Shown here in pieces: positions 26,820-34,935 of a DNA stretch of 64,000 nt. Source of the DNA: Neobacillus sp. FSL H8-0543. Its GTDB lineage: Bacteria > Bacillota > Bacilli > Bacillales > Cytobacillaceae. Each line of letters begins with the position of its first letter. Position 1 is the first letter of the stretch. The notes below the pieces were generated by a model. It saw only the letters and a list, made by a program, of their open reading frames with translations, had not been told where the DNA came from and made no database searches. Location: the NCBI RefSeq assembly GCF_038592905.1, contig NZ_CP151943.1, forward strand, positions 1 through 64,000, given 5' to 3'. A program made the translations under genes and the position numbers.

Positions 26820-27257
26820 TTATTTAACAATTAGTACTGGGCATGTTGCCTTTTGTACCACATAATGACTGACGCTACCCAGGAATAGTTCTTTTAATCC
26901 ACTTAATCCTCTGCTTCCCATCACAACAAGATCGGCATCATTTTGCCTTACATAATCAACTATCATTTGACCAGGATTTCCTTCTAAAAGTACAGTTCCT
27001 GTTTTATTTTGCAGTGAATTTAATTCTTCCTCCAAATCCTTACGAATAGCCTGGATTTCCTCTCGTTGAGCCTCCTGGGCCGAAACATATACATAACCAT
27101 ATGAGTACGGTGCTGGCCTTAATGGTTGTTGAACCATTACGACATACAATTCAATGATTTTATCCTGTTTGGCCAAATTCATGGCCATTTTTAAGGCTTT
27201 TTTACTTAATGCAGAATGATCATATGCGACTACGATTCTAGAATAATCAGTTAACAT
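26820..27257 (-). CDS. Universal stress protein (UspA family)
   Basis: 145 residues of the Usp fold: RIVVAYDHSALSKKALKMA, a central LYVVMV strand, and the ATP-binding motif GSRGLSGLKELFLGSVS (G-x2-G-x9-G-S) near the C-terminus, followed by CPVLIVK. Usp proteins bind ATP and respond to starvation or anaerobiosis. ATG 27257 lies nine bases after GGAGG; the ATG at 27266 overlaps that site. It is divergent from a DoxX gene with Fnr-type sites in between, so both may react to oxygen limitation. Confidence 0.9.
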   Translation of the reverse strand: MLTDYSRIVVAYDHSALSKKALKMAMNLAKQDKIIELYVVMVQQPLRPAPYSYGYVYVSAQEAQREEIQAIRKDLEEELNSLQNKTGTVLLEGNPGQMIVDYVRQNDADLVVMGSRGLSGLKELFLGSVSHYVVQKATCPVLIVK

Positions 27258-27514
27258 TATTTTCATCCTCCTAATAAAAACTATATCTTATACTTTTATT
27301 ATACGTCAGTAATTTCCAGTATGGCCAACCGAAAGTGACAAAAATCGTACAAACGAAGACCCTTGCCTTCATCATTTGACCTACAAAAGAAGCATTTATT
27401 TTAGTACAATTGCTCTCTTTATCACAAAAGACAATAGTTTTCAAATAATAGAGGCTTAGATTCACTTTATAAAAATTTTAACTGAATCTTTCAATATATA
27501 GATATATTATACTT

Positions 27515-27691
27515 AGTGAATTTTTTCACATTACCAAACTGAAAAATGTCTTATAATTCATTTGTAAACACGATATAGACAAATGGAGAGAGTGAGAATA
27601 TGCAATAAAAACACCCACATATAATTTTACTGCAATATAGAATTTTTCACAAAACACCAAATAATTGACTTATATTGTGAAAAAGCTCACA
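27515..27691 (+). promoter_or_regulatory. Two Fnr-type sites and a -10 upstream of doxX
   Basis: Site 1, AGTGA-N6-TCACA (27515-27530), reads TGTGA-N6-TCACT on the other strand, the Bacillus Fnr consensus. TATAAT (27552-27557) follows with no -35 box; the site centre would be at about -41.5 from the expected start, the classic class II position. Site 2, TGTGA-N6-TCACA (27676-27691), is a perfect palindrome 40 bp before the gene start. The rest of the 27258-27730 gap holds no gene. Confidence 0.6.
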
Positions 27692-27730
27692 TTACATATT
27701 TGATTTACGTCACTTAGAGGGGGAATTAAT

Positions 27731-28240
27731 TTGTTGAAGTTTGCTCGAGAAAATAGAGTAGTAGGATTCTTCGCAACACTTATACGTATTTATCTTGGGT
27801 ACACATGGATCACTAATAGCTGGGCAAAAATATCTGCGGGTGGATTTGACGCAACAGGGTTCATGCAAGGGGCTATCGCAAATTCAAGAGGAGAAAATCC
27901 GGCTGTATATAGTTGGTGGGCAAATTTTTTAGAAACAGTTGCACTGCCAAATGGCGAATTATTTTCATTTATGGTTATGTGGGGTGAATTTTTAGTAGGA
28001 CTAGCACTTATTATCGGACTCCTTACACAATTTGCACTTATTATGGGAATATTGATGAATGCTTCCTTTATATTGAGTGGTGCATCATACCCAGATATTC
28101 AAATGTTAATTTTAGCATTAATCTTAATTGTTTGTGTTCAAAATGCCTATAAAATTGGTTTGGATCGATGGGCGTTACCTTATCTAAGAACATTAATCAA
28201 GAAAATATCTTTTAGCGGAAAAATGAATAAAAGCATATAA
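27731..28240 (+). CDS. doxX: DoxX family membrane protein
   Basis: 169 residues with four membrane helices (about 10-30, 75-95, 98-116 and 122-140), the DoxX layout, and a basic C-terminus. The conserved GYTWITNSWAKI segment after helix 1 and FMVMWGEFLVGLALIIGLLT in helix 2 are typical of Bacillus DoxX proteins. The family is linked to thiosulfate:quinone oxidoreductase and to redox stress complexes; the exact role is unknown. Translation starts at TTG 27731 or TTG 27734 after GGGGG. Upstream Fnr-type sites suggest oxygen-dependent expression. Confidence 0.85.
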   Translation: MLKFARENRVVGFFATLIRIYLGYTWITNSWAKISAGGFDATGFMQGAIANSRGENPAVYSWWANFLETVALPNGELFSFMVMWGEFLVGLALIIGLLTQFALIMGILMNASFILSGASYPDIQMLILALILIVCVQNAYKIGLDRWALPYLRTLIKKISFSGKMNKSI

Positions 28241-28245
28241 ATTAA

Positions 28246-28275
28246 AAAACAGCAGGGATTTCCCTGCTGTTTTTA
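28246..28275 (+). terminator. Terminator of doxX
   Basis: Stem AAACAGCAGGG (28247-28257) with CCCTGCTGTTT (28262-28272) and a T run. Confidence 0.9.
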
Positions 28276-28315
28276 TCGATATGTTTTCTAGGAGTACCCC
28301 TTCTTCATTTTCTTA

Positions 28316-28510
28316 TCAATTTTTACCTGTTACATTTATTCCATTGTCCATAAAAACCTTAGCATTTCGACCATATCCAAAACCAGGAAGCAATAGATCC
28401 TTAACTTTCTTTTCAAGGAAAAAATCCTTTGTCAAGATTGCGGAGTCAGCAGGTTCAATTCCCCACATCATTTGATTTTCGATAAAACTTGATTCCCAGA
28501 ACTCTGCCAT
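28316..28510 (-). pseudogene. N-terminal fragment of a class I SAM methyltransferase
   Basis: 64 codons: MAEFWESSFIENQMMWGIEP, then motif I DLLLPGFGYGRNAKVFMDNGINVTG. This matches the start of Bacillus class I methyltransferases in which motif I (PG-GYGRNA) is followed by GIEIS. Here it ends in KN and a stop, so the remaining catalytic domain is absent; the next bases are the doxX terminator region. RBS GGGGAATGAGGT is intact. A deletion product. Confidence 0.65.
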
Positions 28511-28568
28511 ACCTCATTCCCCTTTATAAAATTTGCACTCTTTCAAATGTTTTTGTGTATAAATAGGA

Positions 28569-28594
28569 AAACGGTGAGGGAATTCCCTCACCGT
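28569..28594. terminator. Perfect 26-bp palindrome, terminator of the PTS gene
   Basis: Each arm is 13 bases (AACGGTGAGGGAA and its complement) with no loop bases beyond the turn. It starts just past the PTS stop codon at 28600 and is followed on the minus strand by T-rich sequence. Confidence 0.8.
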
Positions 28595-28599
28595 TAATA

Positions 28600-30204
28600 T
28601 TATACAATAAGATTGATTAGTTCATCATTTACTAGAACTTTTCCATCTTTGGTTGAAATAACATCTAAATATTGATTTGAATTGGTGATGACAACAGGAG
28701 TTTTTACATCATAGCCTGCAGCTTTAATGTTTTCAATATCAAATTGAATCAGCAAGTCGCCCCTCTTAACGGTATCCCATTGTTTTACATGAGCTTTGAA
28801 AAATTGGCCCTTCAGATTAATCGTATTAACTCCAACGTAAATTAAGATTTCAGCCCCATCTTCTGATGTAATTCCTATGGCATGTTCGGTTGGGAATAGT
28901 GTTGTCACCGTTCCGTCAACTGGTGAAACTACCTCACCTATTGTTGGCTCAATCGCGATTCCTTTTCCTACCATTTCTGTTGAAAAAAGAGGATCGGTAA
29001 TTTTACTTAATGGAACAATGTCACCGATTAATGGACTTGAAATGATTTCACTCTTTACATTCGCCAGTCCAAATTCTTTAACCGTTTTCGATGGTTGGAC
29101 CTTGTTTTTACCCTCATATCCAATTATAAGTGTAAGAACCATTGCTAACACTAAAGCCGTTAACGTACCAATTAAATATAATCCGACTGGTGTAAATACA
29201 GGAATAGACAAGAAACTTGGGAGAGCAAATCCAGTCGCCTTTACACCAAATGCCCCATTAATCGCTCCACCAATAGCTCCAGATATTGCAACAATCAACA
29301 TTGTTCTTTTGTAGCGTACTAATAAACCGTATGTGATGATTTCTGTTGTACCTGCTAAAGCACCAGGAAGAAGCCCCGATCCAGCGAGCGTCTTCAAATT
29401 TTTATCCTTCGTTTTGAAGAAAACCCCAAGCCCCATCCCAATTTGTGCGAAAGGTGCGGCGGCTGCCATCGCGATAATCGGATCAAAACCAGTTGCAAGA
29501 TTGGCAATAGCGAGTGGAATAACAGCCCAGTGAAGACCTAATATCGTCAAGAAGGTCCACCCTGCACCAAGCACCGCTCCTGTTAGAATTCCACTTTTCG
29601 AACTTAAAAATTGAATAATGATAGATAAGAACTCTCCAACATAAGTACCAAAAGGACCAAAAATAAGGATCGTTAAAGGAACAATAATGATTAATGAAAT
29701 GAGTGGATTAATAAACATTTGTAAGTCTTTATAAATTACTTTTTTCAAAAACTTATCTAATACCGAATAAATAGAAACTGCAATTAAGATTGGGAAAACG
29801 GTTGAAGAATAACTCGCTAATAAAACCGGAATACCTAAGAAAGTGACGTCTTGTGCTCCTGAGGCAACTAAACCCGCATAATGCGGTTCTAAAAGAGCGG
29901 CACCGATAGTACCACCAACATAACCATTGGCTCCGAGCTTAGTAGCTAAAGTAATCCCGAGGAAAACTGGGAAGAAATAAAAAATAGCATGTCCAGCTGC
30001 CGAAAGAATGGCATAGGTTCCGCTTTCAGGAGATAACCATCCTAATGTCGTTAAAATGGATAATAAAGCCGAAATTAATCCAGATCCAGCAAGTACCCCT
30101 AGGATAGGTGCGAAACTTCCACTGATTGCTCCTAAAATTTTATTCATGACAGTTTCTTTTTTTTCTGTAGAATTTTCTTTCGAAACGTTAACTGCTTCCA
30201 TCAT
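28600..30204 (-). CDS. PTS IIC-IIA protein (beta-glucoside/glucose superfamily) without IIB and with His-to-Tyr in IIA
   Basis: 534 residues. Residues 25-360 are an EIIC membrane domain of the glucose/beta-glucoside class (GSFAPILGVLAGSGLISALL, LHWAVIPLAI, LPGALAGTTEIITYGLL). Residues about 385-534 are an EIIA-Glc-type domain. The N-terminal EIIB domain with its phospho-Cys, normal in B-C-A proteins, is missing and no IIB gene is near. In EIIA the supporting His is present (His441 in TEHAIGI), but the phosphorylated His, always 15 residues later in (F/I)-x-H-(F/I)-G-(I/V)-(D/N)-T, is Tyr456 (ILIYVGVNT; codon TAC at 28837-28839). Phosphotransfer therefore looks impossible. A promoter with a GntR-type operator precedes it. 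Confidence 0.85.
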   Translation of the reverse strand: MMEAVNVSKENSTEKKETVMNKILGAISGSFAPILGVLAGSGLISALLSILTTLGWLSPESGTYAILSAAGHAIFYFFPVFLGITLATKLGANGYVGGTIGAALLEPHYAGLVASGAQDVTFLGIPVLLASYSSTVFPILIAVSIYSVLDKFLKKVIYKDLQMFINPLISLIIIVPLTILIFGPFGTYVGEFLSIIIQFLSSKSGILTGAVLGAGWTFLTILGLHWAVIPLAIANLATGFDPIIAMAAAAPFAQIGMGLGVFFKTKDKNLKTLAGSGLLPGALAGTTEIITYGLLVRYKRTMLIVAISGAIGGAINGAFGVKATGFALPSFLSIPVFTPVGLYLIGTLTALVLAMVLTLIIGYEGKNKVQPSKTVKEFGLANVKSEIISSPLIGDIVPLSKITDPLFSTEMVGKGIAIEPTIGEVVSPVDGTVTTLFPTEHAIGITSEDGAEILIYVGVNTINLKGQFFKAHVKQWDTVKRGDLLIQFDIENIKAAGYDVKTPVVITNSNQYLDVISTKDGKVLVNDELINLIV

Positions 30205-30319
30205 TTGTTTCTCCCTTGTTGAAATTTTATGTTAAAAAAATGATTCTTAAATGTTGGAGTCAATAAGTCATAACTTCATCTTAGGATTTCTTTTCCCAAT
30301 AAAAATTATTCACCAACAC

Positions 30320-30358
30320 TGGTATACTAGTATATCAACCGATAATGCTATTTGTCTA
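30320..30358 (-). promoter_or_regulatory. PTS gene promoter overlapped by a GntR/HutC-type operator
   Basis: Minus strand: TAGACA (30353-30358), 18-bp spacer, TATACT (30329-30334). The palindrome TGGTATACTAGTATATCA (30320-30337, one mismatched pair) covers the -10. Such GTATACTAGTATAC-like palindromes are bound by sugar-responsive GntR/HutC repressors. No GntR gene is in the window. Confidence 0.65.
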
Positions 30359-30496
30359 TATTGTGTTTTACTTTCGAAACCCTTGTAACCCCTTTCAATT
30401 CTTAGAGATTCCCTTTCATGGTATTCACAAATATTCTTTTCATAGTACTTTAACCTAGTAATGATACCTTCTTCATTTCTATATAAATGTCAATAC

Positions 30497-30526
30497 AAAA
30501 AAGACGCTCCTTATTACGGAAGCGTC
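30497..30526 (-). terminator. Terminator of the DUF2089 operon
   Basis: Minus strand GACGCTTCC, loop, GGAGCGTC (bulged) and six T. It is about 180 bp beyond the last gene of the operon. Confidence 0.7.
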
Positions 30527-30703
30527 GATAGAAGGACTTAGATAGTTTTTGATTTAGAAGGTTTGTTCTCTTAAATTTGATTGTGAGGTAGGAAACCTAT
30601 TACAAAAAAACTAATAAATTGTGTGCAAATATTAAATATCTATCAACTTAATTGTCATGTTTTATGCAATTTTCTTTCTATCACTGATTAGAAGTAGTTT
30701 AAT

Positions 30704-30973
30704 TTAAAGCTTTACTTCTACCTCAGTTCCATCCTTCAATTTCGTTTCAACAAGGGTCACTCCACTGTGCATAGAAAGCCCTTGCAGCAACGGCTTCAAA
30801 TCTTTTCTTTCAATTTCTGGGAAGTTGAATTTGCCGCCGTCCTTTTCAATTGCTTTATTTATTAAGCGATTAATCCTTTTTGATGTAATAACCAAACTGA
30901 CCAAATTTAAAACCGCATAGGGAACGGGAAGGGAGAATCGTATATCCTTTACTTTCACCTTGACTTTTAACAT
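30704..30973 (-). CDS. Conserved hypothetical protein, third gene of the DUF2089 operon
   Basis: 89 residues, basic N-terminal strand (MLKVKVKVKDIRFSLPVPY) followed by a hydrophobic stretch LNLVSLVITSKRINRLINKA and a C-terminal strand pair (VTLVETKLKDGTEVEVKL). It starts three bases after the preceding stop, so it belongs to that operon. It resembles the C-terminal part of YvlB/SHOCT-like proteins, whose preceding gene product shares the same design (strand, LP-IN-LVK, DG-x-V), and the two may be paralogues. Function unknown. Confidence 0.6.
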   Translation of the reverse strand: MLKVKVKVKDIRFSLPVPYAVLNLVSLVITSKRINRLINKAIEKDGGKFNFPEIERKDLKPLLQGLSMHSGVTLVETKLKDGTEVEVKL

Positions 30974-30976
30974 AAT

Positions 30977-31366
30977 CTACTCAATCACCACAAAAACTTT
31001 ATCACCATTGGCCGAGGTGATGTTAACAATCTCTCCGTCTAATTCGTTTTCAATTGCTTCGATGAGCAGGTCAATGTTAATGTCTTTTACATATTTTTCT
31101 GCCTCAGGTATTTTTTCAGCAATATTTGTACCTACTTTTAAAACAGCCTTTACCAGATTAATCGGTAAATTCACATTTACATTATCACCTTCTTCGGAGG
31201 TCACACGAATCTTTAACATTTTATTTCCATAGGGGGCTTCTTTTTTTACTGTCACTATCTCTGGCTGATCTTTCCCTTGTAAGATACTAATTAATTCACT
31301 TGCTTTTTCCTTATCAATCTTTCCTTCCTCCACCAGCGTTAAGACTCTCGAAATTTCGTCTTTCAT
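30977..31366 (-). CDS. SHOCT-like/YvlB N-terminal domain protein
   Basis: 129 residues. The first 30 (ISRVLTLVEEGKIDKEKASELISIL) form the SHOCT-like helical pair found at the N-terminus of YvlB-type proteins. The rest is a beta domain: MLKIRVTSEEGDNVNVNLPINLVKAVLK, then IDLLIEAIENELDGEIVNITSANGDKVFVVIE. The start overlaps the DUF2089 stop by one base (TAATG). Homologous operons in Bacillus are induced by envelope stress through LiaRS or ECF factors; no such regulator is seen here. Confidence 0.75.
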   Translation of the reverse strand: MKDEISRVLTLVEEGKIDKEKASELISILQGKDQPEIVTVKKEAPYGNKMLKIRVTSEEGDNVNVNLPINLVKAVLKVGTNIAEKIPEAEKYVKDINIDLLIEAIENELDGEIVNITSANGDKVFVVIE

Positions 31367-31737
31367 TAGACTTCCCCCTCTTTTAATAACTGAATAGCTT
31401 TCTCAGCGGTAATTTCCCCTTTTTCCAATAACGATACAATTTTTTTCTTATCTACTTCCGGTTTCTTTTGAGAGGAATATCCCAGAGCAGAGATAATTTC
31501 ATCTAATTTTCCTCTAACTGTCGGATAGGAAATTCCGAGCTCCTTCTCGACCTCTTTGATATTTCCACGGCATTTAAGAAAAATTTCAATAAAATGCAGC
31601 TGTTCCTGACCGAGAGCCGCCAGTCTTGAAACTTCAAATTCATTTTCTACCGTTGTCTGGCAATGGTTACACTGTAGCTTAGTAATAATAAGCGATTTAC
31701 TACAAACAGGACAATTAGTGAGTAAAGGATACGCCAT
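31366..31737 (-). CDS. DUF2089 family zinc-ribbon/HTH protein
   Basis: 123 residues: a zinc ribbon (CPVC at 9-12 and CNHC at about 28-31), a sigma-like helix-turn-helix (LGQEQLHFIEIFLKCRGNIKEVEKELGISYPTVRGKLDEII) and a C-terminal SHOCT-like helix pair (IVSLLEKGEITAEKAIQLL). The HTH strongly suggests DNA binding and control of its own operon, where the next gene repeats the same SHOCT-like pair, hinting at a direct protein contact. RBS AAAGGAG. Confidence 0.85.
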   Translation of the reverse strand: MAYPLLTNCPVCSKSLIITKLQCNHCQTTVENEFEVSRLAALGQEQLHFIEIFLKCRGNIKEVEKELGISYPTVRGKLDEIISALGYSSQKKPEVDKKKIVSLLEKGEITAEKAIQLLKEGEV

Positions 31738-32108
31738 ACTGTTCTCCTTTCTATCATTTAATCATATCATACACCATATCTTTTGATTTTCAAACAAACA
31801 TTTAAAATTACTTATAAAAATTTATATTTTTATTCAATAAGTTAACTTACATATTAAATAAATTAATTTATTGAAAATTTAAGTTAAAGTAAAAAGACAG
31901 ACTCATTGGAGAGTCTGTCTGATTGTCGAGAAAGGGATAAGAGCCTATTTGACACTTAATGATGGTACATTTCATTGGCTGTAATCAATTTGGGAAGCGC
32001 CTGGTTTTGAAGGAAAAATTATTTTTCATTTTTTTATTATTTCATTCACTGTAGTTTTCATCATGTGAACCATTGTTTTTTTATACCTTGCTGCTATAAG
32101 AAGGACTC
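31738..32108. other. Intergenic region, AT-rich
   Basis: No gene. It carries the terminator at 31890-31920 and a very AT-rich stretch (31790-31880) ahead of the DUF2089 operon, which must hold that promoter. Confidence 0.5.
31890..31920 (-). terminator. Terminator downstream of the ParB-like gene
   Basis: Perfect 10-bp stem AGACAGACTC/GAGTCTGTCT (31895-31920) with a TTTTT tail on the minus strand, 190 bp past the ParB-like stop. Confidence 0.75.
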
Positions 32109-32492
32109 TTATTTGTTGGCTCGTGATAATTGATTAAAGCGAGGCTCTTGCTTCAAGAAGGAACGAAAAATCGACCAACTGGTCGGCATCAATGGAAAAT
32201 CATCAAGAGATTGTTTGTTTCGCAAACGATAAAACCAGGGAATGATTCCAGCGGATTGGCTTTTATCGACTATACAGGGAGCATAAATGCTTTTAGTATG
32301 TTTCCGGAGCGATTCATAACGATCTTGTCCGCTAACAATTGTGTAGCTATCGTCCTTTCGATTTTTTTTGACAACCAAAACAAACATACAATCCCACATC
32401 AGCCGCTGAAGCTTCTTCACTTGTTCCGTAATTTTCAACGATACACCTGGTTTGATTTTACTCAGAGGTAAATACTGTATCGTGAATTTCAC
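32109..32492 (-). CDS. ParB-like N-terminal domain protein
   Basis: About 127 residues. IQYLPLSKIKPG, then VVKKNRKDDSYTIVSGQDRYESLRKH, matches the ParB/Srx-like fold in which a (V)-x-G-x-x-R/E-x-x motif binds nucleotide. Here it is SGQDRYESL instead of the usual GERR, so CTPase or nuclease activity is doubtful. No HTH follows, so it is not a partition ParB. GTG 32492, seven bases after GGAGG, is a better start than the upstream ATGs, one of which abuts the RBS. Confidence 0.6.
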   Translation of the reverse strand: MKFTIQYLPLSKIKPGVSLKITEQVKKLQRLMWDCMFVLVVKKNRKDDSYTIVSGQDRYESLRKHTKSIYAPCIVDKSQSAGIIPWFYRLRNKQSLDDFPLMPTSWSIFRSFLKQEPRFNQLSRANK

Positions 32493-32559
32493 ATTCATCC
32501 CTCCCGTTTTTGTTAACGCCAAATATTATGCAAATAAATTAAAGTCATTATAAAATTGA

Positions 32560-32592
32560 AAACCGCAGACTAATGTTTTGCGGTTTCTTTTT
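32560..32592. terminator. Terminator hairpin
   Basis: AAACCGCA (32560-32567) pairs with TGCGGTTT (32579-32586); plus side tail CTTTTTCT, minus side tail TCAATTTT. It probably serves the minus-strand GNAT gene ending at 32689. Confidence 0.65.
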
Positions 32593-32688
32593 CTGTACTT
32601 ATTCTTAATTTTATGTAAATAGAACTTCTATGATAAGAAATAACTATGTTACAAATTTTCAGCCTGATTTTTCAGTTTTTATGTCCTC

Positions 32689-33183
32689 CTACTTTACAAA
32701 TACGGAACGACCACTATTATCCTTTCCCTCATTAAGATCGTTAAAATCATACAGATACACTTCTTCGCCATCTACGTATTGTTTCGTAAAAGTAAAACCC
32801 AATGTTTCGTATAATTTCTTACCGTTATTATTTTTTTGGTCTGTCGAAAAATAGATTTGTTTGCAGTTTTCAAATGTCTTCATTTCTTCAATTACAAGCT
32901 GCATGGCTTTTTTTCCATATCCCATTCCTTGCCATTTTTTATCAATCATTATTCGGCAGATTTCATAATAGTTTAGTTGTTTAGAATAGCCATACATCGT
33001 AAAACCAATGGGTTCATCATTTACTTCAATCGCTCTAGTTGTCCAATTCCCCTCAAACTGCGCCTGGACAAGTGATAAAGCATTAGAAGCAACGAACTCC
33101 TCACAAACCTTTGGAATTTCTCCATTTGTCGATAAAAGGATCACAGCAAGCCAATTCTTCTCATTAATTTCTACTAATTTCAA
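32689..33183 (-). CDS. GNAT family N-acetyltransferase (diamine/spermidine-type)
   Basis: 164 residues with the GNAT fold: EINEKNWLAVILLS at the start, the DEPIGFTMYGY strand, motif A EICRIMIDKKWQGMGYGKKAMQLVIEEM (acetyl-CoA pyrophosphate loop QGMGYG), and motif B NNNGKKLYETLGFTFTKQYVDGEEVYLYDF. This C-terminal pattern resembles BltD/PaiA-type polyamine acetyltransferases. Substrate uncertain. Stands alone between terminators. Confidence 0.85.
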   Translation of the reverse strand: MKLVEINEKNWLAVILLSTNGEIPKVCEEFVASNALSLVQAQFEGNWTTRAIEVNDEPIGFTMYGYSKQLNYYEICRIMIDKKWQGMGYGKKAMQLVIEEMKTFENCKQIYFSTDQKNNNGKKLYETLGFTFTKQYVDGEEVYLYDFNDLNEGKDNSGRSVFVK

Positions 33184-33385
33184 AATTATTAAGACCTCCT
33201 GAATTTGTAAAGTTGTTCTTTATTATTTTCAATAATCTTTCAAAAAATTGAATCTAAGCACTTTTTTTTAAATTTAATTCAATTTAAATCTAACAACCCC
33301 ATTAAATGAAATTGGGTTTGCTAAGTGGATATTTACAAGTGTTGGGTAATCAATTATGTACTAAATTGACAGTCAATAAACAAAA

Positions 33386-33706
33386 TTATTTAATAAATCC
33401 ATTAAGGTACTGATAAAGTTCATTTAATTCTTGCTCTTTCCCAACTATACAATTTGGGTACTGTTTAATTTCGCCAACACTGGTTAGTTTAAAATCATTC
33501 GGTGTGGGTAGACCAGAAGCACAAAGCACCAAATAGTCCGCAAAATATATCAATCCGGTTAGTGCTGAAGTCTTAATGGTCATCTGCCCCATTGTTCTTC
33601 CCGCGAATAAGCCTTTTACCGCACTTTTACCACCCGTTCTTTCAATTACAATTTTACTCTCATCAATCATTACTTTTGTCCCAGAATTTAAATCAAAGGT
33701 TTTCAT
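33386..33706 (-). CDS. PH-like domain small protein (DUF4429-like)
   Basis: 106 residues, mostly beta: IDESKIVIERTGGKSAVKGLFAGRTMGQMTI is a G-(K/R)-T-I-pattern strand pair typical of bacterial PH-like domains, followed by an ITGLIYFADYLVLCASG strand-loop and a C-terminal helix KEQELNELYQYLNGF. Possibly a membrane- or peptide-binding module. RBS GAGGGGGA before ATG 33706. Function unknown. Neighbours give no clue. Confidence 0.55.
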   Translation of the reverse strand: MKTFDLNSGTKVMIDESKIVIERTGGKSAVKGLFAGRTMGQMTIKTSALTGLIYFADYLVLCASGLPTPNDFKLTSVGEIKQYPNCIVGKEQELNELYQYLNGFIK

Positions 33707-34064
33707 GTCTAATCCCCCTCGTGAATTGAAGTATCATTAATATATAATTGGCTATTTCTGTTTAATTTACAATTTCTACCCCATTTTTCATATGTTTTCG
33801 CTCTTTAACAATAGAGTCAAGATGTTGGGTGAATTCTTATTCTCCAGAATACGATAAACGTAGATACTTCTTCGCCTTCGTCATTCCAATATAGAAATAT
33901 GTAAAATTGTTTGCATTTATTCGATAATCCTACTAAAATAACAAACTTCTACCAAATTAGCCAACAAAATCCTCCAAAACTCTTGTGTTTTTGATTTATT
34001 ATTTTAATAATATAACTATAGTATACTTTATCCATACATAGAAAATATTTATGACTTTTCAGAA
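33707..34064. other. Intergenic region with a helicase relic
   Basis: Contains the UvrD-like fragment listed separately and the likely promoter of the next gene (TATACT at 34021-34026). Nothing else is recognised. Confidence 0.5.
33785..33923 (-). pseudogene. C-terminal relic of a UvrD/Rep-type helicase
   Basis: On the minus strand about 24 codons read NANNFTYFYIGMTKAKKY then LRLSYSGE and a stop at 33839. This is helicase motif VI (FYIG(I/M)T(R/K)AK-x-x-L-x-LSYSG), normally near the end of UvrD-family proteins; the preceding domains are absent. After the stop a short conserved-looking run (EFTQHLDSIVKERK) continues in frame, suggesting the original protein ended further on. Confidence 0.5.
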
Positions 34065-34457
34065 GTGGGCGTGGAAAAATTGTTTAAGGGAATCATCGAA
34101 AAATTATTTAGTTCAAATCAAAAATCATCTCAACCAAATTTGCCACCTATAAGCCAAGATCAAGTAGAGGCTATTGTAGATGCAAGGATAAAAGAGCATG
34201 CAGCAACTTTAGAATCCGTATCTACTCAACAAGGAACTACAAAACCTGCAGGCAACGAAGAAGACTACACATTAACAGAGAAGCAAATTGATTATGCCTT
34301 TACTCTACTTGAAAAAGTGAAGGATGAATTCGAGCTAGCCATTGATCCGACCAAACTAACAGTAAAAGATTTAAATCGATTAATAGCATTTAACCGCTAT
34401 AAGAATAAAGGTACACTTGTAAATCTTGTAAAAAAGGGTGTATTACGGAAGAAGTAA
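34065..34457 (+). CDS. Unknown small protein
   Basis: 130 residues, not recognised. An amphipathic N-terminal helix (VEKLFKGIIEKLFSS) is followed by a Ser/Pro-rich linker, a helix DQVEAIVDARIKEHAATLE, a second linker, and a conserved-looking C-terminal helical domain (YTLTEKQIDYAFTLLEKVKDEFELAIDPTKLTVKDLNRLIAFNRYKNKGTLVNLVKKGVLRKK, in overlapping short pieces) that resembles SAP-like or HeH motifs by its 'LTVKDLNRLI...NKGTLVNLV' pattern. Start uncertain: GTG 34065 or GTG 34071, both with weak RBS. Confidence 0.5.
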   Translation: MGVEKLFKGIIEKLFSSNQKSSQPNLPPISQDQVEAIVDARIKEHAATLESVSTQQGTTKPAGNEEDYTLTEKQIDYAFTLLEKVKDEFELAIDPTKLTVKDLNRLIAFNRYKNKGTLVNLVKKGVLRKK

Positions 34458-34473
34458 ATGTTGATAATTAGGC

Positions 34474-34513
34474 AACAAACCCCTGATAATTAATGAAACA
34501 GGGGTTTTGTTTC
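34474..34513 (+). terminator. Terminator
   Basis: AACAAACCCCTG (34475-34486) pairs with CAGGGGTTTTGTT (34499-34511) and is followed by TTTCC; it ends the 130-residue gene. Confidence 0.8.
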
Positions 34514-34870
34514 CTTTCTTTCAAAATGGTAATGAAGGCGGTATTCACATATTTTTTTTGTCCAGTTGAAATAAATCTCTACGTCTTTCTTCTCGACATC
34601 CATGTTTAGCGCAAATGTATCATTTTCAAATGAAAGTAATCATTTTGAACTTGCACTCCATTTCGTCATTGGCATTTTGCGATTAATTGACTTACAGATT
34701 TTTCATCGTAAGACCATAGTTTTTTAGCCGCTTTATCGGAAAAGTCAATCCGTTTTCGGTGTTCCATCTCCATTAGGTAGTGATGGAAAATGGTGCTACT
34801 CCCATATACTCATTAAGTTCTTCAAAGCTTTTAATCTTAAGTTCTTTTATGTATTCTTCATTATTCATTC
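34490..34870 (-). pseudogene. Degraded ORF of unknown family
   Basis: A start with no clear RBS (MNNEEYIKELKIKSFEELNE, ATG 34870) soon hits a stop. Coding-like sequence continues in shifted frames: MEMEHRKRIDFSDKAAKKLW...SVSQLIAKCQ and then FENDTFALNMDVEKKDVEIYFNWTKKICEYRLHY, ending near 34490 inside the terminator hairpin. At least two frame changes and a stop are needed. Not recognised; adjacent to the split winged-helix gene on the same strand. Confidence 0.4.
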
Positions 34871-34935
34871 TATGTATGGATCATTTTTAAACTTGGACGC
34901 TACCTTTAATGCAGAAATACAGTACTTCTTGTTCA

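Larger units (their letters stand above)
30205..30703. other. Intergenic region
   Basis: Holds the PTS promoter and operator (30320-30358) and a terminator (30497-30526). No gene is seen. Confidence 0.6.

Noticed and set aside
27271..27465. 64-codon minus-strand ORF upstream of the stress protein gene
   Set aside because: No RBS, atypical composition, and it lies in the promoter region of the stress protein gene.
32109..32492. ParB-like protein as a chromosome or plasmid partition factor
   Set aside because: It lacks the HTH and C-terminal domains, no ParA or parS-like site is nearby, and the catalytic motif is altered.
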